64,000 nucleotides of DNA from Kordiimonas marina (lineage in GTDB: Bacteria > Pseudomonadota > Alphaproteobacteria > Sphingomonadales > Kordiimonadaceae), in the NCBI RefSeq assembly GCF_023006325.1, contig NZ_JAINDF010000001.1:54863-118862 (forward strand), given 5' to 3'. Within the stretch, counting starts at the first letter, position 1, and every line of letters begins with the position of its first letter. Below the pieces are notes generated by a model, which worked only from the letters and a program-made list of their open reading frames with translations, ran no database searches and was not told the DNA's origin. This document shows, one piece after another, positions 37,701 through 45,956 of this stretch. The translations under genes were made by a program, and so were the position numbers.

Positions 37701-40022
37701 CCGAAAACCGCCCTGCCCGGCCAGAAGATCACCATTCCCATCAGACTTGAGGGGGAAAGACCACCCGGCGAAATGAAAGTAACAGTGACAGCGGTTGATG
37801 AGGGCATCCTCAATATCACGCGGTTCAAGACCCCGAGCGCCGACGCATTCTATTTCGGCAAACGATGGTTCGCCTTCGACATCCGGGATATCTATGGCCG
37901 CCTCATCCGGTCAGAGGCAGGCAAGCGCGGCAAAATCCGTACTGGCGGCGGCGGCCTTGAAGAAGTGGTCGTCACCGGGAGCCGAGTGGACAGGAATAGC
38001 CCCACCAGCAATCTCTTCAACCCAATGACACGCACAACAAAAACCGTGGCCCTGATCAGCCGGAACATCAGCCTGGATGACAAGGGTGAAGGCAGTGTCA
38101 CGCTGACCCTACCTGACTTTTCCGGCAAACTGCGCCTGATGGCAGTCGCCACTTCGGTGGGGGCTGTGGGGACGGGCAAAGCCGACCTGACCGTGCGGAC
38201 GCCCGTGGTCGCGGACCTGATCACGCCGCGCTTCCTCGCGCCGGGGGATCAGGCGCAAGCCACCCTCAGTGTCCAGAATCTGTCGGGCCAGGATGGGACC
38301 TTCACGGTACAGCTCGAAACCCTGTCGCAGGCTATCGGGCTTCAGGCACCCCAGGAGACCGTCACCCTCAAGAATGGCGAACGTCGTGATCTGACCATAC
38401 CGCTTCAGGGTATCACCGTCGGCACGGCAGGCATTGACCTGGCCGTCACCGGCGGCACCATGACGCCGGTACACCGTCATTATGATATCTCCGTCCGCGC
38501 GGCATGGCCCTATGTGACACAGCGCAACAGGTTCTCCCTGACACCCGGCAAAACGGGGACTGCAGACGGTATCGCCTTGAGCAGCTTCTATAAGGGCACT
38601 GTCAGCCAGGACCTGGTCGTGACCTCGCGCCCCAACCTGGAAGCCGGGCGTCTGTTCCAGGACCTGGACGACTATCCCTACCGCTGTAGTGAACAGACAG
38701 TTTCGCGGGCGATGCCGAACCTGTTCTTTAAAGAGCTGAACAGCCTTTACAAAATGCCCTCAGACAATAGCCACGCAGCAAATACCGTGGAAAGGGCCAT
38801 TGCCCGCCTGCTGGACCGTCAGCGGTCGGACGGTAGTTTTGGTCTGTGGAACAGTTTCGGCTCACGATATGACTGGCTGGATGTCTATGTCACAGATTTC
38901 CTTCTACGCGCCCGGGACAAAGGCTATTTCGTGTCGGACTCTGCCATCAGCCTCGCCCTTTCCCGGCTGAAACGCATGGTGGCGAACCGTGGCCAGGGAT
39001 TCCCGGAAGCCCAGGCGTATGCCCACTATGTCCTCGCGCGTTATGGTGACGTCTCAGCAAGCGAAGTCCGCTATTTCGCTGACCAGTTCGCCCCCAAACT
39101 GAGGTCCCCGCTGGCCATCGCGCAAATAGCGGGTGCCCTGAAAATCATGGGGGAAGCCGACCTTTCAGCCCGCCTTATGGTCAAGGCGGTGCATACGAGC
39201 CGCAAGGACGCAACCCTATGGGGCGACTATGGCTCCCGCCTGCGTGACCTGGCCGCGATCACGACCATCCTTAAGGAGACCGGGGTAGACGCCAGTTTAA
39301 TGGCCGACCTGGCCGACGGGCTGGAAGCGAGTGTCGCCAAGAACCGCTGGCTGAACACCCAGGAAATGGCTTGGCTTTCCCGCGCCGCAGCCGCCTTCGC
39401 CGGGAACAATGCCAGCGAGATGACGTTCGCGATTAACGGCACGGAAACAAAGGCCAAGCATGGCTTCTGGCAAAAGATATTTGCCAAGGGCACAAACCTG
39501 GCGACAACCTCCATCATCAACACGAGCGACACGTCCCTGAGGGTCGTTCATTCCGTGCGGGGCATCCCGAAGGCTGCCCCTGATGAAGTCTCCCACGGGT
39601 TTCGCTATGCCCGGTCATATTATGACCTCCAGGGCCACCCCATCAGCCCAGACAGCCTCCCCCGGAACGGCCGGTTTGTCGTCCTCTTGTGGGGGCAGGC
39701 CGATGCGGAAGCCATTGAGGACCCGCTGCTTGTAGACCTGCTGCCTGCGGGGCTCGAAATCGACAGCACGGACACGAGTGATCTTTCCTTCCTCGGCGAC
39801 CTGACCTCGGTCGAGTTCTCCGACGCGCGGGACGACCGGTTTGTCGCCGCGCTCAAGATTGTGCCTTTTACGCCCGACAAATACCGGTCGTTCCGCGTAG
39901 CCTACATCGTTCGGGCGATCACACCCGGAACCTACGTGATGCCAGGGCCTTTCGTGGAGGATATGTACAAGCCCCGGTTCCGCTATCAGGGCAAGGCATC
40001 CCAACTGGTGGTTAAGGAGTGA
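34749..40022 (+). CDS. Bacterial alpha-2-macroglobulin with thioester motif (YfhM/ECAM-like)
   Basis: Envelope protein of 1757 residues that should trap proteases through a reactive thioester. ATG 34749 follows GGGGGAAAAT. The N-terminal signal peptide (about 1-25) has a Cys in LVCLAT that does not fit a lipobox, unlike the lipoprotein ECAM. MG-type beta domains fill the first 1000 residues; the MG segment 'LYTERGIYRPGETVFLSGLL' is typical. The bait-region position (about 1050-1085) carries an unusual LEEVVVTGSR (1070-1079). The thioester CSEQ is intact at 1313-1316 (YPYRCSEQ). An alpha-helical thioester domain and a C-terminal receptor-like domain follow. It overlaps pbpC by one base. Confidence 0.92.
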   Translation: MRRFATLLLIALVCLATPLLPSAKTMAGDITSPTVLEDRSATAARLLEAAKQRVHELETLEAAKSVDGLNLSDALKQGLPPTPPEGSIKDFKKRYSAELQLAQHANQSYPWRNAAEAWLKVGRLDDAYGAAWHLLHVADNPGARAGALDTFVKILLADHKPEEALTTLREAQAVYPIDSRQIWLNSVEDRFTLRITDQTVDTEGKSPRACLVFSHPLRKTLPIPVEDYVRVTGGRDVSIQAEHDRICLMGLTYGDKMEVTVLAGLPGEEGTKLYKDTTRTIVISDRPARLVFGNGTYILPKVGDETVPLKSVNVDTASLALFRVPDRGLVPWMNSGLEGKNLNGWAQENLGNNIGEKVWKGHVDIDTVKNEDVTTLVPIRDMLKTKKPGIYALVATPGDGKQQQEWEPQQTQWVVISDLGIMTLQGADGLHVFVNSLETAKPLKNVTIKVIARNNDILADVQTDRDGQATIAAEQFRGTGGNLPMALTASTSKGDYNFIKLQGAALDMSDRGTEGRKTSGPLDAFLYTERGIYRPGETVFLSGLLRDAQARAVGKLPLTLVITRPDGVEAVKKRITGDSLGAYAFDYGLSPAARTGLWRVSLLADNEAQSVGETHFQVDDFVPERLSAKLDTLKNQLSAGVSLEVHVQADFLYGAPGADLTGTLSTTLAADPAPFKEWKRYHFGLVQDEFSGEKLNSLPLKTDATGLARVALVANKLPDTTLPLRAKLTAEIQDVGGRPVQDAVWLPVKHAPVMLGVRAEQDGSFEENTPAALSVVAVDGNGKPLTGKNLTAVWVKEHYSYTWYQSRNRWQYRPSFYDETMGEEQVRSGMDGTVQLSRTLPWGRYRLDVRTPDGKAAASARFTVGWWAASQSPDVPDGLELSLKSTALKSGDRVHGHVKAPFEGIALITVANDRVLAHKTIHLSKEGGDFDFKVKKDWGPSAYILATALRPDAGAISRLPIRATGLTWFSIDRKARSKAIVFDVPKTALPGQKITIPIRLEGERPPGEMKVTVTAVDEGILNITRFKTPSADAFYFGKRWFAFDIRDIYGRLIRSEAGKRGKIRTGGGGLEEVVVTGSRVDRNSPTSNLFNPMTRTTKTVALISRNISLDDKGEGSVTLTLPDFSGKLRLMAVATSVGAVGTGKADLTVRTPVVADLITPRFLAPGDQAQATLSVQNLSGQDGTFTVQLETLSQAIGLQAPQETVTLKNGERRDLTIPLQGITVGTAGIDLAVTGGTMTPVHRHYDISVRAAWPYVTQRNRFSLTPGKTGTADGIALSSFYKGTVSQDLVVTSRPNLEAGRLFQDLDDYPYRCSEQTVSRAMPNLFFKELNSLYKMPSDNSHAANTVERAIARLLDRQRSDGSFGLWNSFGSRYDWLDVYVTDFLLRARDKGYFVSDSAISLALSRLKRMVANRGQGFPEAQAYAHYVLARYGDVSASEVRYFADQFAPKLRSPLAIAQIAGALKIMGEADLSARLMVKAVHTSRKDATLWGDYGSRLRDLAAITTILKETGVDASLMADLADGLEASVAKNRWLNTQEMAWLSRAAAAFAGNNASEMTFAINGTETKAKHGFWQKIFAKGTNLATTSIINTSDTSLRVVHSVRGIPKAAPDEVSHGFRYARSYYDLQGHPISPDSLPRNGRFVVLLWGQADAEAIEDPLLVDLLPAGLEIDSTDTSDLSFLGDLTSVEFSDARDDRFVAALKIVPFTPDKYRSFRVAYIVRAITPGTYVMPGPFVEDMYKPRFRYQGKASQLVVKE

Positions 40023-42118
40023 TGCTGCCTTCCTTGCCATATTGGCGAAAAATGCCCAAGAGGCTGAGACATGCAGTGATTTTGTTTGCTGCAGGCCTCG
40101 GCCTCCTGGTGCCCGCTTTCTTCCTGTTCGATGCTGCTTTTCCGCCGAATCTTGCGCGCTACCGAACCGTCTCCCATGAAGTGGTTGCCGCCGATGGCAG
40201 TCTCCTACGGCTTTTTCCGGTCGAGGATGGCCGCCTGCGCCTTGCCGCATCGCAGAGCCAGGTAGACCCGCTGTTTCTCAAGATGCTGATCGCCTATGAA
40301 GACAAGCGTTTCTACCGGCATATCGGTGTCGATGGGCTGGCTGTCGTCCGCGCAATGTGGCAGGCCGTGGCCTCTGGCGAGATCGTCTCCGGGGCCTCCA
40401 CCCTGACGATGCAGGTTGCCCGCCTGCTGGAGCCACGCCCCCGAACCCTGGCGTCGAAGCTGGTTGAGATGTTCCGCGCACTGCAACTGGAGCATCACTA
40501 TAGCAAACGGAAAATCCTGGAAATCTACCTGACGCTCGCCCCTTATGGCGGCAATCTGGAGGGCATTCGGGCGGCGAGCCTCGCTTATTTCGGCCATGGG
40601 GCGCAACACCTGACACCTGACGAAGCCGCCCTTCTTGTGGTGCTGCCGCAGTCTCCCGCCAGCTTACGCCCCGACAAACACCCCGCAAATGCCAGAGCCG
40701 CCAGGAACAAGGTCCTTGCGCGCGTATGGCAAGAGGCCGGGTTGTCCGCTCATCTGTTGACGCTGGCCGAGGCAGCTCCCGTCCCCCATAGCAAACAGAC
40801 GCCAGCGCAGGTCGCCCCCCAATTGGCTGCACGTGTGGAAGACGCACATCCTTCACCCTTGATCCGCACCCCTATTGACGCTGCTCTCCAGCAACAGCTT
40901 GAAGACCTCGCGGCGAGCTGGGCCAGGCGGGTCCATCCCAATGCCAGCGTCGCCATCCTGGTGGTGGAGAATAAAAGCCGTTCCGTGCTGGGCTATGTCG
41001 GATCAGCAGAGTTTGCCAATACCGCCCGTTCGGGCTTCGTCGATATGGTGACGGCCATCCGGTCTCCAGGGTCGACGTTAAAGCCCTTCATCTACGGCAT
41101 GGCTTTCGACCGGGGGATCGTGCGCCCGCAAACCCGCATCATAGACGCCCCCAGGCGGTTCGGCACCTATGCCCCCAGCAATTTCATGCACGCCTTCTAT
41201 GGCGAAGTGACCATATCGAAGGCGCTGCGCTGGTCCCTGAATGTGCCAGCAGTGGCGGTCCTCGACCGCCTGGGGCCTGTGCAGTTTACCGAGGCGCTCC
41301 GCCATGCCGGGGCCAACCTGCAACTGCCCGACGACAAACCCGCAGGCCTTGCCGTCGCCCTGGGCGGCGTCGGCACGTCGCTCGAAAATCTCGTCTCGCT
41401 CTATGCCGCCCTGGCTGACGATGGAAAGCTCCGCCCCCTGGTGCTGACAGAAGGCCAGAAAAGTGTTCCCGTCTCCCACCCCCTGCTCAGTACAGCGTCG
41501 CGCAATGCCCTGCGGCACATCCTGTCAGGGATCGGGGCGCCGGGGGACCGGCTGCCACGGAAGTATCAGCTCAATCCCCGCCACATCGCCTTCAAGACTG
41601 GCACCAGCTATGGCTTCAGGGATGCGTGGGCCATCGGGTATGATGGCGGTTACACCATAGGCGTTTGGGTCGGGCGACCGGATGGCACGCCACTGCCCGG
41701 CCACTTCGGCAGCAACACGGCCGCGCCCATCCTTTTCGAGGCGTTCGACCATCTGCCCGTGACCTCATCCCCGCGGGTATCGAGCCCGCTTCTGAGCGCT
41801 GAGAATTTACCGCCGGGGCTGCGCTACTTCGATGGACCCAAGATCTCCACTGTCACCGGCAAAAGGATGCTACCCCTCACCATCGCCTTTCCCTTGGCCG
41901 ACAGTATCGTCGCCTTGGACACCGGCAAAACGCCGCTAACCCTTTCGGCCGAAGGCGGCGAACTCCCCCTGCAATGGTTTGTCGATGGCATGCCTCTGGC
42001 ATCAAGCCGCTGGTCGCACACTGCGACGCTCCTGCTCAAAAACCAGGGTTTTTACCGGGTGAGCGTTGTGGATCGAGCAGGCGACCGGCGATCGGTGAAT
42101 TTTGCGGCAAAAAGATAG
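40022..42118 (+). CDS. pbpC: Penicillin-binding protein 1C
   Basis: Bifunctional peptidoglycan glycosyltransferase/transpeptidase-like protein of 698 residues with one N-terminal membrane anchor (about 17-38). The GT51 domain has catalytic Glu93 in EDKRFYRH and GASTLTMQVARLL. The penicillin-binding domain has SxxK at Ser351-Lys354 (PGSTLKPF), SxN at 405-407 (WSLNVP) and KTGTS from Lys525. A C-terminal BiPBP_C-like beta domain follows. The ATG shares a base with the macroglobulin stop (TGATG); ATG 40052 is an alternative. pbpC next to alpha-2-macroglobulin is a known bacterial pairing, thought to link wall repair with protease defence. Confidence 0.94.
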   Translation: MLPSLPYWRKMPKRLRHAVILFAAGLGLLVPAFFLFDAAFPPNLARYRTVSHEVVAADGSLLRLFPVEDGRLRLAASQSQVDPLFLKMLIAYEDKRFYRHIGVDGLAVVRAMWQAVASGEIVSGASTLTMQVARLLEPRPRTLASKLVEMFRALQLEHHYSKRKILEIYLTLAPYGGNLEGIRAASLAYFGHGAQHLTPDEAALLVVLPQSPASLRPDKHPANARAARNKVLARVWQEAGLSAHLLTLAEAAPVPHSKQTPAQVAPQLAARVEDAHPSPLIRTPIDAALQQQLEDLAASWARRVHPNASVAILVVENKSRSVLGYVGSAEFANTARSGFVDMVTAIRSPGSTLKPFIYGMAFDRGIVRPQTRIIDAPRRFGTYAPSNFMHAFYGEVTISKALRWSLNVPAVAVLDRLGPVQFTEALRHAGANLQLPDDKPAGLAVALGGVGTSLENLVSLYAALADDGKLRPLVLTEGQKSVPVSHPLLSTASRNALRHILSGIGAPGDRLPRKYQLNPRHIAFKTGTSYGFRDAWAIGYDGGYTIGVWVGRPDGTPLPGHFGSNTAAPILFEAFDHLPVTSSPRVSSPLLSAENLPPGLRYFDGPKISTVTGKRMLPLTIAFPLADSIVALDTGKTPLTLSAEGGELPLQWFVDGMPLASSRWSHTATLLLKNQGFYRVSVVDRAGDRRSVNFAAKR

Positions 42119-42316
42119 CCTCTAAACAAGGGTCGCCGTGGGAAGAAGAAGCCACCCCGCCTAGGTCATGGCACTGGCGGTTGAATGTCCATTGCTTCCC
42201 CTAAAAAGGGCAAGAGGTGGTTGCATTTCATTATACCCTTGCGCTAGGCTTTTGACGGTTATCTGCTGCCACGCATTCCGCGCAGGTATGTCGTGGCAAT
42301 TTTGGGGGAAATTTTC

Positions 42317-43111
42317 ATGACAGATACAACAGCCACGGCAAGCGTTTTGCCGGAATTTCGCGTTGGCAACATTGTGAGCCAAACCTTCAACACCTTCTTT
42401 GGTAATTTCTTGAAATTCTTCATTCTGGGGATGCTTCTGTATGCCCCAATTCTGCTTCTTGGCACCGCGACCAACATATTTGGGCCCTCGGCCACAAAAC
42501 AAATCGCAGCGCAAGACGTGAACAGTTTTTTCATGACCTTCACACTGACCATGGCTTTGATGGCCCTTTCCGGTGCCGTGATGTTTTCGGCTGTCACCTA
42601 TGGCAGTATCGAGTATCAGGCTGGCAAACCGGTCTCCTTCTCCGGCATGTTGAAGACAGGCATTAAGTCACTTGTACCTGTTATCCTTGCTGCCATCATG
42701 ATCATGCCGCTTTATATACTGGGCGCCATGCTGTTGCTGATTCCCGGTATCATTGTCGGCTTGATGTTCAGCATGACGGTTCCGGCGATCGTGGCCGAAG
42801 GGCATGGCCCCATTGCTGCCATGCGCCGGTCTAGGGAACTGACCAGCGGCTATAAATGGCAGATTTTCGGGGCCATTTTCCTCGTCAGCCTTATCATGGA
42901 TATTGTCATGATGGTCTTCGGCTTCGGCGTGTCAGCTGTCTCAGTGTCCATGCACTCCTCCGCTGCTTCCACCATTGGAAGCATCGTTTCCTTGGGTACG
43001 GGCGGTGCCACCTACGGCGTCCTCGGCGCTTGCATCGCCTCCATCTATACCGGTCTGCGGGCGACGAAAGAGGGCACTTCAGTCGACGAGATCGCGGAAG
43101 TCTTCGCATAA
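42317..43111 (+). CDS. Polytopic membrane protein (YciC/GPDP-membrane-domain-like), copy 1
   Basis: Protein of 264 residues with about six hydrophobic segments. GGGGGAAATTTT precedes ATG 42317. It resembles the 'glycerophosphoryl diester phosphodiesterase membrane domain' or YciC-like family in pattern: FGNFLKFFILGMLLYAPILL, LLLIPGIIVGLMFSMTVPAIV and the cytoplasmic signature AEGHGPIAAMRRSRELTSGYKW. No enzyme domain is attached. The ending SVDEIAEVFA is repeated in the next gene. The function is unknown. It faces the MoxR operon tail-to-tail. Confidence 0.75.
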   Translation: MTDTTATASVLPEFRVGNIVSQTFNTFFGNFLKFFILGMLLYAPILLLGTATNIFGPSATKQIAAQDVNSFFMTFTLTMALMALSGAVMFSAVTYGSIEYQAGKPVSFSGMLKTGIKSLVPVILAAIMIMPLYILGAMLLLIPGIIVGLMFSMTVPAIVAEGHGPIAAMRRSRELTSGYKWQIFGAIFLVSLIMDIVMMVFGFGVSAVSVSMHSSAASTIGSIVSLGTGGATYGVLGACIASIYTGLRATKEGTSVDEIAEVFA

Positions 43112-43126
43112 CCCACCAAACAGGCA

Positions 43127-43151
43127 TGAGGCAGGGGACAACCCTGCCTCA
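43127..43151 (+). other. Intercistronic hairpin between the two membrane-protein paralogues
   Basis: TGAGGCAGGG (43127-43136) pairs perfectly with CCCTGCCTCA (43142-43151) around GACAA. No T-run follows. TATAAT (43154-43159) comes directly after it, without a good -35. It may stabilise or process the shared mRNA. Confidence 0.5.
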
Positions 43152-43181
43152 CCTATAATGGGTAACCACTGAGAACCAATC

Positions 43182-43985
43182 ATGAAACACGTAAAACTTT
43201 CCGGCGTGAGGCCTTCCGAGGAAGCCCCACACACCGAAGAGGTGTCAGGCCCAGTGCGTAAGCTTCAGCTGGGTACAGCCCTTTCCCGCGCCATTGGCGC
43301 CCTGTTCGGTAATTTCTTTAGCTTCAGCGCGATCGGCTGCCTGGTATATGCACCAATCGTAGCATGCGCTATCGCCTTCACTGGCAATGTGACCGTCCTG
43401 AAAGGAGATACCTCCCAGGTCGGATGGATGGGAGTTTTGCTGTCTTTTCTGGCGACGGCCATATTCACCCAAATCGCCTATGTGGCCATCCTCAGCGGCG
43501 GAATTTCCTTCCTCTCCGGGGATAAGATGACATTGGGCCGCATGATCAGGAGCGGAATGAAATTCTTATTCCCCGTAATCGCCGTCGCCATTATATCCTT
43601 CGTCCTGGTGCTGCTTGGCTATGTGTTCCTGATCATCCCTGGGGTCATTATCTCGCTCATGCTTTATGTCGCTATACCTGCCGTTATCGCCGAGAAAAAA
43701 GATCCGATAGAGGCATTGAAGCGGAGCCGCGACCTCACGAGGGGCAGTCGCTGGGCTATCTTCGCCGTAATGATCATTGTGGCCATTATCACGAACGTCC
43801 CTCAATGGCTTGTGGGCTTTATTCAGCCAAGCGCTGAAAATGTTCCCCTGCTCTTCGTCGTCACAGTTCTTTCTTATGGTGTAATCACCGCCGTGAACGG
43901 CGCATTGAACGCAGCCGTCTATGTGCAACTGCGGGAATGCAAAGAAGGCATATCAACCGATGAAGTCACGGAAGTCTTTGCCTAA
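43182..43985 (+). CDS. Polytopic membrane protein (YciC/GPDP-membrane-domain-like), copy 2
   Basis: Paralogue of the previous gene, 267 residues, with a hydrophilic N-terminal extension of about 30 residues (VKLSGVRPSEEAPHTEEVSG) followed by six hydrophobic segments. Shared marks are FGNFFSFSAIGCLVYAPIV, FLIIPGVIISLMLYVAIPAVI, KKDPIEALKRSRDLTRGSRW and the C-terminus STDEVTEVFA. The two copies differ clearly, so the duplication is old. It ends 46 bp from the convergent RDD gene with a shared hairpin. Confidence 0.75.
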   Translation: MKHVKLSGVRPSEEAPHTEEVSGPVRKLQLGTALSRAIGALFGNFFSFSAIGCLVYAPIVACAIAFTGNVTVLKGDTSQVGWMGVLLSFLATAIFTQIAYVAILSGGISFLSGDKMTLGRMIRSGMKFLFPVIAVAIISFVLVLLGYVFLIIPGVIISLMLYVAIPAVIAEKKDPIEALKRSRDLTRGSRWAIFAVMIIVAIITNVPQWLVGFIQPSAENVPLLFVVTVLSYGVITAVNGALNAAVYVQLRECKEGISTDEVTEVFA

Positions 43986-44017
43986 GACGCAAGACCTGGC
44001 CACAAAGACAAATGAGA

Positions 44018-44048
44018 AGAAGGCGGGCACCTTAGGTGTCCGCCTTCT
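44018..44048. terminator. Strong hairpin between convergent transcripts
   Basis: AGAAGGCGGGCACC (44018-44031) pairs with GGTGTCCGCCTTCT (44035-44048), allowing one mismatch. It overlaps the last codons and stop of the minus-strand RDD gene. A T-run is missing, so termination may depend on other factors. Confidence 0.5.
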
Positions 44049-44952
44049 CCGTATCAAATTTGTCTTCTTTGCGCTTGCCCATCAACAGCTGTCCTTCAAG
44101 CCGTTTGCGCAAGGCATGGTAATAGCAGGACAGGAAGTCTTCCATCTGACGGTCGGTTACCGGGTCAGGCCAGTTGATTTTCTTGATAATGGCCCTGCCG
44201 GCCGTTAGCCGCTTCATTGCCCCTTCGGACGACAGGTTCCTCAGCAGCGTTTCCAGGGTTTGCAGTTCGAAAATGCCATATGCATTCAACTGGTCGGCCG
44301 TAAAAACATAAGCAGCCCCTTGCTCGGCCTGCTGGGCCTCCCCTGCTTCCATCATGTCTTTCGCAAGGATGATTTTGGGCTCCCGGACCACCAGCGTACC
44401 GGCGACAAGATCGCCCGCGCGCAGATTGTCCCGGTTGAACATGGGAACGCACACAAGGGTGGCTGCCCAAACAAAGGCGAAAAACTGCATCAGGCCTGTA
44501 ACGCCTGTCGCGCTCCCAGAAAAAAGAACGCCAATCGGCAGGAACAGCTCGATTTCCCGCATGATGTTGCGGGCAAAAATGGCCTCTGACGTCAAAGGCT
44601 TGCCAAAACGGTCAATCACTTTGATGCCCATTTTTCTTTTGCCCGGCGTCTGCCCCTGCCACTTGAGTTCGAAAAACATGAAATAGAAATTTCTGAGCGC
44701 AAATATCAACAGGATGACAAGAATGATCCCCAGGCGGGATATCCCCAAAAGTGTCGAAAGGAACAAGATGCTGATCGCCCCGGCAACTAGGGCAATACAC
44801 AGGAGAACAAGGTCTATCAAGACAGCCGTCGCCCTATCCCCGCGTTGGGCCAATGTCACCTTCAGGGCCACGCCTTCTGGTGTAATGATTTCCCTGATCT
44901 TGTCCTGATGTTCAGCGTTCCCGTCCGGCCGAACTGAGGTCGCCCTACTCAT
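44032..44952 (-). CDS. RDD family membrane protein
   Basis: Last gene of the MoxR operon; 306 residues. The start at 44952 forms an ATGA overlap with the preceding gene. The RDD domain lies at about 25-190: the motif RGDRATAVLIDLVLL carries the Arg-Asp-Asp-type first helix, then LKWQGQTPGKRKMGIKVID and a third helix. The C-terminal 110 residues are soluble and charged. The family is thought to transport or bind ions or small molecules in the membrane, but its role in this operon is unknown. No close partner for its C-terminal part is recognised. Confidence 0.85.
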   Translation of the reverse strand: MSRATSVRPDGNAEHQDKIREIITPEGVALKVTLAQRGDRATAVLIDLVLLCIALVAGAISILFLSTLLGISRLGIILVILLIFALRNFYFMFFELKWQGQTPGKRKMGIKVIDRFGKPLTSEAIFARNIMREIELFLPIGVLFSGSATGVTGLMQFFAFVWAATLVCVPMFNRDNLRAGDLVAGTLVVREPKIILAKDMMEAGEAQQAEQGAAYVFTADQLNAYGIFELQTLETLLRNLSSEGAMKRLTAGRAIIKKINWPDPVTDRQMEDFLSCYYHALRKRLEGQLLMGKRKEDKFDTEKADT

Positions 44953-45956
44953 AAGACGGCCTCCTCTTGTCCGCGCCCGCCAGCCAGGTAATAAAGCCCC
45001 CACAGGGCAAGGAACGTCAGCCCCACGCCGTACCGCACGACATCGCTTGTCACCAGTTGGCGCGCGAAACCTTCAAGAAGACCGGCCACCAGGAACATGG
45101 TGATACAGCCAAAGGCGACAAGTGCCGCCTGACGACCGAACAGTGCGAGCGATTCCATCCGGCCCAGGCGCCCTGGAAATATATAGTGGCGTGCGATGGC
45201 CAACCCGGCCGCCCCGCACAAGAGAATCGCCAGAATTTCCGTGGAGCCATGGATAATCAACCAGCCCCCAAGCTCATACAAAAGCCCCTGCGAATGGAAG
45301 AGCGCAAGGAAGGCGCCAAGTGTCGCACCGTTCCCGAACAACAGCCACAGGGTGGGCACCCCGAGCGCGAACCCGAGCGCGAAAGCCATCAACCCCACCC
45401 TGGCATTATGTGTGAAAAGTGAAGTGGCAAAAATATCCAGTGAAGAGGTCCCGCCCTCTTTTGGATAGAGCGTGGCGCGGAGCTGATCGGCGGAGGCCCC
45501 AGGTTGACGCCCTGCCGCCATCGACTGGTCCACGAAAGTGAAATACCAGTCAGGATTCTTCTGAACGAGGACATAGGCGGCGATGACGCCGAGAAAAAAG
45601 ACCAGCACGGAAACCATCAGTTCCTGACGAACAGACCGAACCGCATTGGGCAAAAGGAAGACCATGAGCCGCCGGAAGGCCTCCCACACAGGCCGTTGAT
45701 GACCATAGAGCAAGAAATAAGCCCGTGCCGTCAGGCTTTCCAGATAGTCGACCACATTGCGGTCAAGCGATATGGCGCGCGCAACGCTGAGGCTTGAAAG
45801 GGCAGCTTTATATAGGTGGGGCAGCTCAAAAACCTGTGCCGCAGTAAGGGACTGGATACCGCCCTTCTCTGCCTTCCCCACCAATTCCTCCAGCTGCAGC
45901 CATTTGTCTTGCCGCGCCATCCGAAACTGATAGCTTTTGGATGATACCGCCGCCAT
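44949..45956 (-). CDS. Stage II sporulation protein M-like membrane protein
   Basis: Integral membrane protein of 335 residues. A soluble helical N-terminus (about 1-100) is followed by six or so helices. The SpoIIM-type core reads FATSLFTHNARVGLMAFALGF, LWLLFGNGATLGAFLALF, and LLYELGGWLIIHGSTEILAIL. In Bacillus SpoIIM acts in a peptidoglycan-hydrolase complex; this host is not a spore former, and the function of the Gram-negative homologues is unknown. Its ATG directly follows the TAG of the DUF58 gene (no gap) and it overlaps the RDD gene. Confidence 0.85.
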   Translation of the reverse strand: MAAVSSKSYQFRMARQDKWLQLEELVGKAEKGGIQSLTAAQVFELPHLYKAALSSLSVARAISLDRNVVDYLESLTARAYFLLYGHQRPVWEAFRRLMVFLLPNAVRSVRQELMVSVLVFFLGVIAAYVLVQKNPDWYFTFVDQSMAAGRQPGASADQLRATLYPKEGGTSSLDIFATSLFTHNARVGLMAFALGFALGVPTLWLLFGNGATLGAFLALFHSQGLLYELGGWLIIHGSTEILAILLCGAAGLAIARHYIFPGRLGRMESLALFGRQAALVAFGCITMFLVAGLLEGFARQLVTSDVVRYGVGLTFLALWGLYYLAGGRGQEEAVL

